64,000 bases of DNA. Origin: Sphingomonas mucosissima (GTDB lineage: Bacteria > Pseudomonadota > Alphaproteobacteria > Sphingomonadales > Sphingomonadaceae). The position numbers and the translations under genes were made by a program. The notes beneath the pieces are model-generated. The model was given only the letters and a program-made list of their open reading frames with translations, did no database searches and was not told where the DNA came from. Location of the stretch: the NCBI RefSeq assembly GCF_002197665.1, contig NZ_NBBJ01000001.1, positions 992,001-1,056,000 of the forward strand, given 5' to 3'. Each line of letters starts with the position of its first letter. Within the stretch, counting starts at the first letter, position 1. Positions 1-9,408 of the stretch are shown here, piece after piece.

Positions 1-442
1 CGTCTTCAATGCAAAGCGCTGCATGCGCCTGTGCAACGGGAAGGGCGCGCACCTCCTCCCTGATCTCCGGATCGATCGGCGGCACGGGGGCGATGCCGTC
101 CAGCAGCGTGCGCATGTACAGTCCCGTCCCGCCGGTCAGGATCGGCAAGCGTCCTTGTGCGATCACTTCATGGATCGCCGCGCGCGCATCGTCTGCCCAT
201 TGCGCCGCCGAATATGGCGCCGCGCCGTCGACATGGCCGTAGAGGCGATGCTCCGCTTTCGCCTCATCCTCGATCGTCGGTCGTGCGGTAATGACGCGCA
301 GATCGCGGTACACTTGGCTGGCATCTGCGTTGATGATCATGCCACCGGTATGCTGCGCCACGGCCAAGGCGCAGGATGACTTGCCGCTCGCGGTCGGCCC
401 TGCAATGAGCGCCAGCTTCGGAAGGGAAACGCGTTTGTTCAC
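1..442 (-). CDS. miaA: tRNA dimethylallyltransferase MiaA (5' part)
   Basis: MiaA transfers a dimethylallyl group to A37 of tRNAs that read codons starting with U. Only the N-terminal ~147 residues are in the window; the gene runs off the left edge. Visible are the P-loop GPTASGKSS near residue 13, the substrate block [12 protein letters not shown], and the stretch [16 protein letters not shown] that follows in MiaA proteins. I place the start at GTG 442, with AAGG six bases upstream. It overlaps the divergent serB start by 8 bp, so both start regions lie inside each other's coding DNA. Family identity is firm from these motifs. Confidence 0.9.
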   Translation of the reverse strand, partial: MNKRVSLPKLALIAGPTASGKSSCALAVAQHTGGMIINADASQVYRDLRVITARPTIEDEAKAEHRLYGHVDGAAPYSAAQWADDARAAIHEVIAQGRLPILTGGTGLYMRTLLDGIAPVPPIDPEIREEVRALPVAQAHAALCIED

Positions 443-1328
443 TGCAACCTTGATAGCAGCCGGTCGCCTGTCGCCCCAAACCCTGTCGAGCGCCGTTGAG
501 CGAATGGCCGGCGCCGGGTGCGAGCCGGACCAATGGGTCTGGATCGATGAAGGCGACGCCGCCGATATCCCCTTTGCCTCGGCGATGGAAGCGGCACGCT
601 CCGCGCTTGAGGGGGCCTTTGCGGGGGTAGACGTGGTCGTTCAGCCCAGCGGCGGGCGCGAGAAGCGCCTGCTCGTGGCGGACATGGACTCGACCATGAT
701 CACCGTCGAATGCATCGACGAACTGGCGGATTATGCCGGCATCAAGCCGCAGATCGCGGAGATCACCGAGGCGGCGATGCGCGGGGAACTGGATTTTGCC
801 GCCGCGCTCGATGCCCGGGTCGCGCTGTTGAAGGGGCTAGATGCTGCCGCGATCGAACGCTGCCGAAACGAACGCGTGCGCCTGATGCCCGGCGCGAGCA
901 CGTTGGTCCGCACCATGCGAGCACGCGGCGCGACCACCATCCTGGTGTCCGGTGGCTTCACGGCGTTCGCGGAGCCGGTCGCCGCCGAGATCGGCTTCGA
1001 CCGCGCGATCGCGAACCGTCTCGACGTGGCCGACGGCCAATTGGCGGGCACCGTCGCCAAGCCGATTGTCGACTCCGCCACCAAGGAGCAGACCCTCCGC
1101 GCGGCGCGAGCAGATCTGAACCTGCCGGATGATAGCACGCTCGCCGTGGGTGACGGCGCGAACGATCTTGCGATGATCAACATTGCGGGTCTTGGCGTCG
1201 CTTATCACGCCAAGCCGGTCGTCGCCGCGGCCGCTGCAGCGCGTATAGACCACAATGATCTGACGTCCTTGCTTTGGGCGCAGGGGATCGCACGCTCGCA
1301 GTGGGTCGACAGCACCCGTTCGGTATAG
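435..1328 (+). CDS. serB: Phosphoserine phosphatase SerB
   Basis: SerB removes phosphate from O-phosphoserine in the last step of serine synthesis. It is a HAD-family enzyme. The catalytic block [13 protein letters not shown] is at about residues 81-93, with the nucleophile Asp83 and acid/base Asp85. Motif II is the serine in [12 protein letters not shown] and motif IV is [11 protein letters not shown] short N-terminal region precedes the HAD domain, as in bacterial SerB (297 residues in all). I chose TTG 435 because GGAAGGG lies 8 bases upstream and the protein then begins with a typical SerB N-terminus; the frame stays open to 291 but that part is miaA antisense. The start is an inference; the function is clear. 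Confidence 0.9.
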   Translation: MFTATLIAAGRLSPQTLSSAVERMAGAGCEPDQWVWIDEGDAADIPFASAMEAARSALEGAFAGVDVVVQPSGGREKRLLVADMDSTMITVECIDELADYAGIKPQIAEITEAAMRGELDFAAALDARVALLKGLDAAAIERCRNERVRLMPGASTLVRTMRARGATTILVSGGFTAFAEPVAAEIGFDRAIANRLDVADGQLAGTVAKPIVDSATKEQTLRAARADLNLPDDSTLAVGDGANDLAMINIAGLGVAYHAKPVVAAAAAARIDHNDLTSLLWAQGIARSQWVDSTRSV

Positions 1329-1404
1329 CTCCTGCCGGCCCTGAACTGCCGACGATGCTGGCTGCAATCGCTACGTCCAGAGGCCGGAATAGCCGTTGCC
1401 CCTC

Positions 1405-1418
1405 TGTAATCGGTTACG
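1405..1418. promoter_or_regulatory. Likely LacI-family operator upstream of the LacI gene
   Basis: The sequence TGTAATCGGTTACG is a near-perfect palindrome centred on CG, the usual shape of LacI/GalR-family operators. It lies 41 bp before the start of the LacI-type gene, where an autoregulatory operator would be expected. Binding is inferred. Confidence 0.55.
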
Positions 1419-1458
1419 TAGATCCGCTGACAATCGTGCGGCGGCAGAGGATGGGGGA

Positions 1459-2442
1459 ATGACACAAGCCACGATCCGCGATGTGGCGCGCCGGGCTGCC
1501 GTGTCGGTCGCATCGGTATCACGCGCGCTGAATGGCGCGGCGAACGTTCATCCGGATACGCGTGCCCGTGTCATCGCCGCGGCCGACGCGCTCGGCTATG
1601 TGCCCCACGCTGGCGCACGCAGCCTCAGCCTTGCCCGCTCGCACGCAATCGGTGTGGTGCTACCGGATCTGCACGGCGAATTCTTCTCCGAGATCATTCG
1701 CGGGCTGGACCGGGAGGCAAGTGCGCGAGGATATCACCTTCTGCTTTCCAATATACAGGACGGTCGGGACCACGTGATTCAGGCGCTTCGCGCGGTGCGT
1801 GGGCGTGTCGATGGACTCGTGGTGATGGCGCCGCACGTCGATCCGGCGGCGCTTGCCGCCATGCTGCCGGGCAGCCTGCCAAAAGTGATGATCAACACGC
1901 CCGCATCCAAGGGCGGAAGCACGCTGCGCGTCGACAATCGCGGCGGCGCGGAGGCGATCACGCGGCACTTGCTTGATATCGGCCGCCGTCACATCGTTCA
2001 CATCGCCGGGCCGGCGAACAACTCCGATGCTCGGGAACGATACGAGGGTTTCAAGGCTGCACTGCCGCAACGGGCGGACGTGCACGTGCTCGAGGGTGAT
2101 TTCACCGAGCCATCGGGGGCTGCGGCAATCGCGGAGCTGCTGGCACGCAAGGTGCCGTTCGATGCCGTATTCGCTGCAAACGACATGATGGCGCTTGGCG
2201 CGCTTCAGGCGCTGCGGGAGGCGGGCCGGCGCATTCCGGAGGACGTCGCGCTCGCCGGCTTCGACGACGTGCCCCTTGCGCGCTATCTCTCGCTCACCAC
2301 CATCCGCGTTCATATGGCGGATATTGGCACCCGTGCCGCCGCGCGATTGATCGCATCGGTGGAGGCGAAGGACGAAGAGCCTACCGACGAGCTTATCGTT
2401 CCAGCACTGATCGTGCGGGGCACAACCGTGCGGGAGCCGTGA
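1459..2442 (+). CDS. LacI-family transcriptional regulator
   Basis: A sugar-responsive repressor of 327 residues. The N-terminal helix-turn-helix TIRDVARRAAVSVASVSRAL (residues ~5-24) and hinge GYVPHAGARSL are classic LacI features, followed by a periplasmic-binding-protein-like sensor domain (AIGVVLPDL, AVFAANDMMALGAL, LAGFDDVPLAR). The ATG at 1459 has GGGGGA just upstream and puts the HTH at the N-terminus. The stop directly abuts the next ATG, so it is co-transcribed with the glucanase gene. By context it probably controls that glucanase and itself through the palindrome at 1405-1418. The inducer is unknown; a glucan oligosaccharide is a guess. Confidence 0.9.
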   Translation: MTQATIRDVARRAAVSVASVSRALNGAANVHPDTRARVIAAADALGYVPHAGARSLSLARSHAIGVVLPDLHGEFFSEIIRGLDREASARGYHLLLSNIQDGRDHVIQALRAVRGRVDGLVVMAPHVDPAALAAMLPGSLPKVMINTPASKGGSTLRVDNRGGAEAITRHLLDIGRRHIVHIAGPANNSDARERYEGFKAALPQRADVHVLEGDFTEPSGAAAIAELLARKVPFDAVFAANDMMALGALQALREAGRRIPEDVALAGFDDVPLARYLSLTTIRVHMADIGTRAAARLIASVEAKDEEPTDELIVPALIVRGTTVREP

Positions 2443-3870
2443 ATGCTTGATCGCCGGACGTTTCTCGCAACCACGTCAATCGGCCTGGCAGGATTTGCGG
2501 CAGGCTGCACCGATCCGGCCATCCCGGTCGCTCCTGCGTCCAAGCTTCTGGTGCTGCCCGGTTTCTATGAAGAGATCGAGTACCGAACATTTCGATATTT
2601 CCGCGACACGGTTAACCCAGCCAACGGCTTGATACCGGATCGCTGGCCCAGCCCGAGCGGCGCGAGCATCGCGGCGGCCGGGGCGGCGCTTGCGATCTGG
2701 CCGCTCGCCGTTGATCGTGGCTGGATACGGCGCGATCTTGCGCGCGATCTGACGCTGGCCACCCTACGTTTTTTCGACAGCGCGCCGCAGGGGGACAGGC
2801 CCACCGGCATGTCGGGCCATCGCGGCTTCTTCTACCGCTTGCTCGATATGAGAACAGGCGTTCGCCACAGAAAAGCGGATCTCTCCAGCCTGGACACGGC
2901 CATGCTCCACATGGGGATGCTGTTCGCGGCGGGATGGTGGAACGGCGAAACGGAGGAGGAGCGCGAAATCCGGCGGCGAGCCACCGACATCGTCGAGCGC
3001 GCCGAATGGTTGTGGTTCCAGAACGGCAGCCAGAGACTGGCACTGGCCTGGCGCCCGGAGAGCGGCTTCGCCGAGCCTGCCCTGACAGGCTATAACGAGG
3101 GCATGGTGGCGGTGCTGCTGGCGCTGGGCTCCGCGCGGCACGCCGCGGAAGATGGCGCCTGGGAGGCCTGGAGCGCGAACTATCCGCTGCTCTGGCGCGG
3201 CGAAGGCGATGCTCGCCACCTCGCTTATGCACCGTTGGTCGGCCATCAGCTCAGCCATATGTGGATCGACTTCCGCGGGGTCCGGGACACCGTGATGCGC
3301 GGCGCGGGCTTCGACTATTTCGAGAACAGCCGGCGGGCGACCTATGCGAACCGGGCATATTGTATCTCAAATCCGCTGCGCTGGGAGGATTATTCAGCGG
3401 ACCTCTGGGGGCTGACCGCCTGTGACGGCCCGGGAGATTGCCGGCTGGCGTTCAAGGGTGACACCCGGACCTTCCACGGGTACGCCGCGCGTGGCCCGCT
3501 GGATCAGCCCGGCGAGCGCGATGACGGCACGATTGGGCCGGCCGCCGCCCTCGGAAGCCTTCCATTCGCGCCGGAGATCGTCCTGCCAACGGCGCGCGCG
3601 TTGATGTCCGTTCCGGGGCTCTACCGCGAATATGGTTTTCTCAACGCATACAACCCCAGCTTCCGCTTCCCCGACGCGAAGGTGGAGACCGGCAGCGTCA
3701 GCCCGGAAAGGGGCTGGATGGCCCGCGACTATCTGGCGCTCAACCAAGCGCTGATCCTCATCCAAGCCGCCAACCATCGTCATGATTTCATCTGGAAGGT
3801 GCTGCGGAACAGTCCTGTGATCCGCCGCGGACTGGCGCGCGCAGGCTTCACCGGCGGATGGCTGGAATGA
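2443..3870 (+). CDS. Glycoamylase-like / GH144-type glucanase, exported
   Basis: This 475-residue protein matches the glycoamylase-like fold, whose characterised members (GH144) are endo-beta-1,2-glucanases. The N-terminus has a twin-arginine motif (DRRTFLA) and a hydrophobic stretch ending in GFAAGC, so Tat export with possible lipidation is likely. Hallmarks are YRTFRYFRDTVNP near residue 47, and HMWIDFRGVRDTVMR followed by GFDYFENSRRAT at ~270-300. The start directly follows the LacI stop. No transporter or beta-glucosidase lies nearby, so the substrate cannot be read from context; family assignment is confident, beta-1,2 specificity is inferred. Confidence 0.8.
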   Translation: MLDRRTFLATTSIGLAGFAAGCTDPAIPVAPASKLLVLPGFYEEIEYRTFRYFRDTVNPANGLIPDRWPSPSGASIAAAGAALAIWPLAVDRGWIRRDLARDLTLATLRFFDSAPQGDRPTGMSGHRGFFYRLLDMRTGVRHRKADLSSLDTAMLHMGMLFAAGWWNGETEEEREIRRRATDIVERAEWLWFQNGSQRLALAWRPESGFAEPALTGYNEGMVAVLLALGSARHAAEDGAWEAWSANYPLLWRGEGDARHLAYAPLVGHQLSHMWIDFRGVRDTVMRGAGFDYFENSRRATYANRAYCISNPLRWEDYSADLWGLTACDGPGDCRLAFKGDTRTFHGYAARGPLDQPGERDDGTIGPAAALGSLPFAPEIVLPTARALMSVPGLYREYGFLNAYNPSFRFPDAKVETGSVSPERGWMARDYLALNQALILIQAANHRHDFIWKVLRNSPVIRRGLARAGFTGGWLE

Positions 3871-4009
3871 TCAGCCGGCCGCGCTGTCTCGGCCGGCTGC
3901 CCTAAGCGGCTCAAAGGGCACCGAAGCCACCCCGCGTGCAATCCAAGCCCCGTCTCGCTTAGTCTGCGGATCCAAGCCGATTCGACAAAAGACAAAAAGG
4001 AGAGACCTG

Positions 4010-4789
4010 ATGCGACCCATTCCCGCGATAAGCGCGCGCTTGGATGGCGCTGGTGCGATCGTCACTGGTGCCGGCAGCGGCATGGGTCGCGCCACCGCGA
4101 TCCTGTTGGCCCGCGCGGGTGCCAGCGTCGCCGTCACCGACGTGCGGCTCGAGCCGGTGCAGGCCGTCGTGGAGGAGATCGCGAGCGAAGGGCTGCGTGC
4201 ATCGGCGTGGACGCTCGACGTTGCCGATCCCGCGCAGATCAACAGCGTCGCTCAGGAAGTCGCGGCAAGCTTTGGCGATCTGTCGATCATCGTCAACAAC
4301 GCGGGGATTTCCGCGAACCTCCCGATCGATGATCCCAGCTATGATGATCATTGGGATCGGCACATCTCTGTGTTGCTGACCGCTCAGCAGCGCCTGATCC
4401 GCGCCGCGCTGCCGCACCTTCGCCGTGCCGCCAACCCGCGCATCGTCAACATCGCGTCAACGGAGGGGCTGGGCGCAACCGCCGGTTTCAGTGCCTATTC
4501 AGCCGCAAAGGCAGGCGTCATCGGGCTGACCAGGAGCTTGGCGGTCGAACTTGGCAACTCGGGCATCACGGTGAATTGCATCTGCCCCGGCCCAGTCGAA
4601 ACCGGCATGACGCAGGCCATTCCCGGCGAGGCGAAGCAGACCTACGCCGCACGCCGCACGGCGCTCCGCCGCTACGGCCTGCCCGAAGAGGTAGCGTTCA
4701 TGACGGCCAGTCTCTGCGCTCCGGCAGCCAGCTTTGTCACGGGAGCGATCATCCCGGTGGACGGCGGCCTAATGGCGCGCAACGCCTGA
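4010..4789 (+). CDS. SDR-family NAD(P)-dependent oxidoreductase
   Basis: A classical short-chain dehydrogenase/reductase of 259 residues. The cofactor motif TGAGSGMG is at ~19-26, NNAG is present, and the active-site YSAAK has Tyr163 and Lys167. The C-terminal PVDGGLMARNA is typical of classical SDRs. An AAGGAG-like ribosome site lies a few bases before ATG 4010. It is convergent with the thioesterase gene, with 2 bp between them. The substrate cannot be told from sequence. Confidence 0.85.
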   Translation: MRPIPAISARLDGAGAIVTGAGSGMGRATAILLARAGASVAVTDVRLEPVQAVVEEIASEGLRASAWTLDVADPAQINSVAQEVAASFGDLSIIVNNAGISANLPIDDPSYDDHWDRHISVLLTAQQRLIRAALPHLRRAANPRIVNIASTEGLGATAGFSAYSAAKAGVIGLTRSLAVELGNSGITVNCICPGPVETGMTQAIPGEAKQTYAARRTALRRYGLPEEVAFMTASLCAPAASFVTGAIIPVDGGLMARNA

Positions 4790-4791
4790 CA

Positions 4792-5226
4792 TCAGCTTGC
4801 CGCCGCAGACTTTGATGCTTGTTCCACGCGCTCTCGCGCGGCGAGCATCAGGGTCGAGCTGGCCTTGGCCAGCACCTTGCCGGCTGAGTCCAGCAGCCGT
4901 CCTTCGAAGAAGCAGGTGCTGCGCCCCCGACGCTCAACCCAGCCCTCGGCGATGACCGACCCTGGTCTCGCCGGCGCGAAGAAGCTGACCTTCAGTTCGA
5001 GCGACACCGGTACGATGTCCGGCCCGCCCATGGCGATCGCCGCATGGGCCATGGCGGCATCGATCCAGCCAGTGACAAATCCGCCCTGAACGACCCCGCC
5101 CGAATGGCACATGTGCTGGCCCGCGAGATATTCGAGCCGTGCCCGGCCCGCCGGGTCCATTTCGATGACGCGCACCAGCCCCAGCGTACGGCTCAGCTCA
5201 TGGATTGCGGGATCTTGGTCGCTCAT
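4792..5226 (-). CDS. PaaI-type hotdog-fold thioesterase
   Basis: A 144-residue single hotdog-domain protein of the PaaI/YbgC-like acyl-CoA thioesterase kind. The core CHSGGVVQGGFVTGWIDAAM (helix with catalytic-type Gly and Asp) is followed by VPVSLELKVSFFAPARPG and a strand with RRGRSTCFFEGRL. I prefer ATG 5226 because GAGAGG lies just upstream; an in-frame ATG four codons earlier has none. It would hydrolyse an acyl- or aryl-CoA. Its neighbours do not define the substrate. Confidence 0.8.
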   Translation of the reverse strand: MSDQDPAIHELSRTLGLVRVIEMDPAGRARLEYLAGQHMCHSGGVVQGGFVTGWIDAAMAHAAIAMGGPDIVPVSLELKVSFFAPARPGSVIAEGWVERRGRSTCFFEGRLLDSAGKVLAKASSTLMLAARERVEQASKSAAAS

Positions 5227-5294
5227 TCGGCCTCTCATCGTCTTGTTATCGAGGCACAGTGTCCGCTGCTTGGTTCTCTATCAAGTGGCGCCGA

Positions 5295-7058
5295 TCATGC
5301 AGCGAGAGCCAGCTGGTCGCGGCCTGCATGTTTTGCCCGGTAAAGTGCCTGATCCGCAGCGCGCAGCACCTCCTCAGCCGACTGATCACGCAGGTACGGC
5401 GCAACGCCGCCGCTGACGGTGACCGAGATGAGCCCGTGTTCGACCCGCAGATCGGTGCCGGAGATTGCGCGGCGTAAGCGGTCGCAAACCAGTGTCGCCT
5501 GGCTGATGGTCGCGTCCGGCAGCACGACGGCGAACTCTTCTCCCCCGACGCGCGCGACGAGATCCTGGGCACGGACGCTGGCGCGGGCGAGCGCGGCAAA
5601 GCGGCGCAACACCTCATCGCCAGCGGCGTGCCCGTGCGTGTCGTTGATGCGCTTGAAATGATCCAGGTCGAACAAGGCCAAGCAGCCACCCGAGCCGGAC
5701 GAAAGCCGTTGCTTGAGTTCCTCGTCCAATCCCCGGCGGTTGGCCAGGCCGGTCAGTGGATCGGTCAACGCCGCGCGGGCCAGGCTTTCTTCACGTGCCT
5801 TGCGGTGGGATACGTCCCGAATGGCGCTCACCACGCCGGTGACGTGCCCGGCCTCATCCTTCACGGCGTGGCTTTGCACTTCGAACCAGCGAATGTCGCC
5901 CTGGCCGATCGCGACCCGGAATTCATCCACGTGAGTTCGATCCGGTTCCGCGATGGTTCGTCGAAAGGCGGCACGGGCCTGGGCGGCGCTGTCGGGTTGC
6001 ACCAGTGCGCTGGCCGGCCGACCAACCAATTCTTCCGGGTCGAACCCGCTGATCTGCTTGACTGATGCTGACACGAATTGCAGCCGGCCGGTGCGATCGA
6101 GGTTGACCACGATGTCCGTCGAATTCTCCGTCAGCAATCGATAGCGCGCTTCACTCTCCCGCAGTTTGCGAAACAGGTTGGTACGTTGCTGCAGTTCGGC
6201 GCTGGCCGGCAGGATCGTCAGCATCACGCAAGCGATGTAGAGTTGAAGAAATTGCATTCGCGTGCCGATGGGCGCGTCGATCTGCGCGATCGGGCCGTGC
6301 CCATGCAGCGTCAGCGCTCCCCCGATCAGCGCGAGGATCACGATTGATGCGGCGGCGGCCAGTGCGCCGCCGCGGAAGGTGGCGAGCACCATCGGCAACA
6401 TCGGCAGGAAGAGCAGCGGCGCGCGGTTCTGTCCGAAGCTGAGGTAGCAAAGGATGCTCACCAGCGCCATCAGCACGCAGAACTCGGCCAACCTGCTTCG
6501 GTCCATCCGCTTGATCAGGCGTGCCGCATCGCCCCGCATGACAAGCATGAAGATCGGCATGAAGGTGAGGGTGCCCAGGGCATGCCCGCTGTACCAGTTG
6601 ACCGCATTCTTCAGCGGCGGCTGCCCGGCCCCCAAGGCAATGATGGCAGCGGCAAGCCAGGCTGAGATCAACGGCGCGACAACGCCGGTCGCGATCACGA
6701 AGTTGACCAGCCAGCGATTCGAGTCGAGCACCGGCCGCCGCGGCGCCAGTCGGTGCAGCAGGGTAGCCCCGATCGCTGCCTCCAGCATGTTGATGATGGC
6801 AAAGGGCACCGCCATCGCTGGCCCAAAGCCCCACAACGACGTTGCCGTGATGCTTGCCAAGGAGCAGACGGCTAGCGGCCCTGCCCATTGCCGCACCGGA
6901 AGCGTGGTCAGCCGTGCCGTGAGGAGGGCCGTCGCGATCCAGAGAAAGGCAACGCCGCCGTCAAAGCGCGTGAGGCGGAGCGTACCGGCACATACGACGA
7001 AGTACGCGAGGCCGAACACGATCAGGGGAAAAGCTCGTAGTCCGGATACCTTCACCAT
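5295..7058 (-). CDS. MASE1-PAS-GGDEF diguanylate cyclase
   Basis: A membrane sensor that likely makes cyclic di-GMP. The N-terminal ~290 residues form several hydrophobic helices of MASE1 type. They are followed by a PAS domain (ESEARYRLLTENSTDIVV to GVVSAIRDVSHRK) and a GGDEF domain with DPLTGLANRRGLDEEL, FDLDHFKRINDTHGHAAGD and the active-site loop RVGGEEFAVV. I take ATG 7058: the frame stays open to 7193, but that extension is hydrophilic and overlaps the end of nadE. The ribosome site at 7058 is weak. The signal sensed is unknown. Confidence 0.85.
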   Translation of the reverse strand: MVKVSGLRAFPLIVFGLAYFVVCAGTLRLTRFDGGVAFLWIATALLTARLTTLPVRQWAGPLAVCSLASITATSLWGFGPAMAVPFAIINMLEAAIGATLLHRLAPRRPVLDSNRWLVNFVIATGVVAPLISAWLAAAIIALGAGQPPLKNAVNWYSGHALGTLTFMPIFMLVMRGDAARLIKRMDRSRLAEFCVLMALVSILCYLSFGQNRAPLLFLPMLPMVLATFRGGALAAAASIVILALIGGALTLHGHGPIAQIDAPIGTRMQFLQLYIACVMLTILPASAELQQRTNLFRKLRESEARYRLLTENSTDIVVNLDRTGRLQFVSASVKQISGFDPEELVGRPASALVQPDSAAQARAAFRRTIAEPDRTHVDEFRVAIGQGDIRWFEVQSHAVKDEAGHVTGVVSAIRDVSHRKAREESLARAALTDPLTGLANRRGLDEELKQRLSSGSGGCLALFDLDHFKRINDTHGHAAGDEVLRRFAALARASVRAQDLVARVGGEEFAVVLPDATISQATLVCDRLRRAISGTDLRVEHGLISVTVSGGVAPYLRDQSAEEVLRAADQALYRAKHAGRDQLALAA

Positions 7059-7131
7059 AGAGGCGCGCGTAAGCCATGATAGTAAACGCCCGGTTGCGGT
7101 TGGGTAAGATCCCGCTGGCCGAAACGTAGCG

Positions 7132-9177
7132 TCAAGGTCCGTTCGCGGCCAGTTCGTCGAGCCACGTGGTTGCGGTGCCATCGGACGGAGCACGCCAATC
7201 GCCGCGCGGCGATACGGAGCCGCCGGCAGAGACTTTGGGCGAATTGGGCAGCGCCGAACGCTTGAACTGGCTCGTCTGGAAGAAGCGGAAGAGGAATTTC
7301 TCGAGCCAGGCCTTCACCGTTTCGATATCGTAAGCGGTGCGCGCTGCCTCCGGATAGCCGATCGGCCAACGTCCGGCTTCCATGTCTCGCCAGGCATGCC
7401 ACGCGAGGAACGCGATCTTCGATGGGGCAAGCCCGTGGCGGATCACATAATGCGCAAAGAAATCGTTGAGCGGATAAGGCCCGATCTTGCTTTCGGTACT
7501 TTGCATGGCGCCGCTTTCGTCGGCGGGCACGAGTTCCGGTGAGATTTCCTGCGCCAGGATCGCTTCCAGAACGGCGTCGGTCTCGGCATCATATTGATCA
7601 GTCGCGATACACCAGCGGATCAAGAACTGGATCAGCGTCTTGGGGACACCCGCATTGACGCCATAGTGGCTCATGTGATCGCCGACGCCATAGGTGCACC
7701 ACCCGAGCGCCAGTTCGCTGAGATCGCCGGTACCGACAACGAAGCCCGCGCGCTGGTTTGCGATACGGAACAGATAATCGGTGCGCAGCCCCGCCTGAAC
7801 GTTCTCGAACGTGATATCGTAGACCGGTTCACCCTTGGCGAACGGATGCCCCAAGCCTTCCAGCATCGTGCGCGCAGCCGGACGGATGTCGATTTCCTCG
7901 GCCGTGACGCCGAGCGCCCGCATCAGCTTCCAGGCATTATCCTTGGTCCCCTCGCTGGTCGCAAAGCCCGGCATGGTAATTCCGATGATATCGGAGCGCG
8001 GCCGGTCGAGCCGATCCAGCGCCTTGGCAGCAACGATGAGCGCATGGGTTGAGTCGAGCCCGCCCGATACGCCGATCACCAGGTTCTTCACGCCCGTGGC
8101 CGTGATGCGTTTCAGCAGGCCTTCGACCTGGATGTTGAATGCTTCATAGCAATCCTCGTCCAGCCGCTCCGGCGTGTCCGGCACGAAGGGGAAGCGGCGA
8201 ACGGCCCGCTTCAGGCCGACGTCCCCGTAATCGGGCGCGTGCTCGAAGGTGACTCGCCGAAAGCGCGTCTCCGGGTGTCCGGAAAATGTCGCCGCATCGC
8301 CGAACGTGCCCATGCGCAACCGCTCCTGGAGCAGGCGCTCGCAGTCCACATCCGCCATCACCAATTCGGGGTTCAGCGCAAAGCGGGTCGATGCCGCGAG
8401 CGGTTCGCCCAGCTCGTGGACGGTTCCTTGCCCGTCCCAGGCCAGATCGGTCGTGCTTTCGCCGGGGCCGGCCGCCGAATAGACATAAGCGCAAACTGCC
8501 CGGGCCGATTGCGCCGCGGATAGCATCGCGCGCTCCCGGGACTTGCCGATGACCACGTTGGACGCAGACAGGTTGCAGCATACCAGCGCGCCTGCGAGCG
8601 CGCCCGCCGTCGAGGGCGGCGTCGGCGACCAATAATCCTCACAGATTTCGGCATGGAAGATGAAGTGGGGCAGGTCCGCGGCAGCGAAGATCAGGTCAGT
8701 CCCAAACGGCACGCTGTTTCCGCCGATGTCGATCGTGAGGCCGGTCAGCCCAGCGCCGCTGCTGAACCAGCGCTTCTCATAATATTCCCGGTAGTTCGGC
8801 AGAAACGTCTTGGGCACGACACCCAGGATCGCGCCCCGCGCGATCGCAACCGCGCAGTTATAAAGCCTGCCGTTGCGGGGCAGGGCGGCGCCGACGAGCA
8901 GCACCGGCCGGAGCTCGCGGGTGCCTTCGGCCACTGCCAGCAGCGCATTACGAGATGCATCCTGTTGCGCCGATTGAAGGTGAAGATCATCGATCGCGTA
9001 GGAGGTGATGTTCAGTTCCGGGAAGACGACCAGGTCAACTGCTTCCTCATGCGCGCGCTGCGCCAGCTCCAGCGTCGCTCGCACATTCGTACCCGTGTCT
9101 CCCACGCTCGCCCGAGGGGTGGCTGCCGCCACTCGGAGCATGCGATGGTGGTGAATGGAGGAGAAACGCTTGTTCAT
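7132..9177 (-). CDS. nadE: Glutamine-dependent NAD+ synthetase
   Basis: This enzyme amidates nicotinic acid adenine dinucleotide to NAD+ using glutamine nitrogen. The N-terminal nitrilase-fold glutaminase has its triad at Glu54 (FPELNI), Lys123 (VPKTFLPNYR) and Cys179 (EICEDYW). The C-terminal synthetase domain carries the pyrophosphate loop VIGVSGGLDSTHA and VVGTGDLSELALGWCTYG. At ~681 residues it has the length of the two-domain NadE. ATG 9177 starts the usual N-terminus; the frame is open upstream to 9252 without similarity. The domain pair leaves little doubt about function. Confidence 0.95.
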   Translation of the reverse strand: MNKRFSSIHHHRMLRVAAATPRASVGDTGTNVRATLELAQRAHEEAVDLVVFPELNITSYAIDDLHLQSAQQDASRNALLAVAEGTRELRPVLLVGAALPRNGRLYNCAVAIARGAILGVVPKTFLPNYREYYEKRWFSSGAGLTGLTIDIGGNSVPFGTDLIFAAADLPHFIFHAEICEDYWSPTPPSTAGALAGALVCCNLSASNVVIGKSRERAMLSAAQSARAVCAYVYSAAGPGESTTDLAWDGQGTVHELGEPLAASTRFALNPELVMADVDCERLLQERLRMGTFGDAATFSGHPETRFRRVTFEHAPDYGDVGLKRAVRRFPFVPDTPERLDEDCYEAFNIQVEGLLKRITATGVKNLVIGVSGGLDSTHALIVAAKALDRLDRPRSDIIGITMPGFATSEGTKDNAWKLMRALGVTAEEIDIRPAARTMLEGLGHPFAKGEPVYDITFENVQAGLRTDYLFRIANQRAGFVVGTGDLSELALGWCTYGVGDHMSHYGVNAGVPKTLIQFLIRWCIATDQYDAETDAVLEAILAQEISPELVPADESGAMQSTESKIGPYPLNDFFAHYVIRHGLAPSKIAFLAWHAWRDMEAGRWPIGYPEAARTAYDIETVKAWLEKFLFRFFQTSQFKRSALPNSPKVSAGGSVSPRGDWRAPSDGTATTWLDELAANGP

Positions 9178-9408
9178 CGCAGAAACGGTTACCCTTCTTT
9201 TCCGTGCGGAGCCAAGGAGGCACCCGGGCGCGCCCCGCACTATGCACGGCAACGTTGATCGCGCCGCAATCCGATAACGGTCGGCCTCCCGCTTTGTTCG
9301 CTAGGCCAGGTGAAATGAAGGGCTTGCTCCCCCTCGGCATAATGCTGCGTTCCGCAGAGCCGCGGAGAGTTCGATGCTGAACAGCAACGCGACGTCACTT
9401 AGGCGGGC

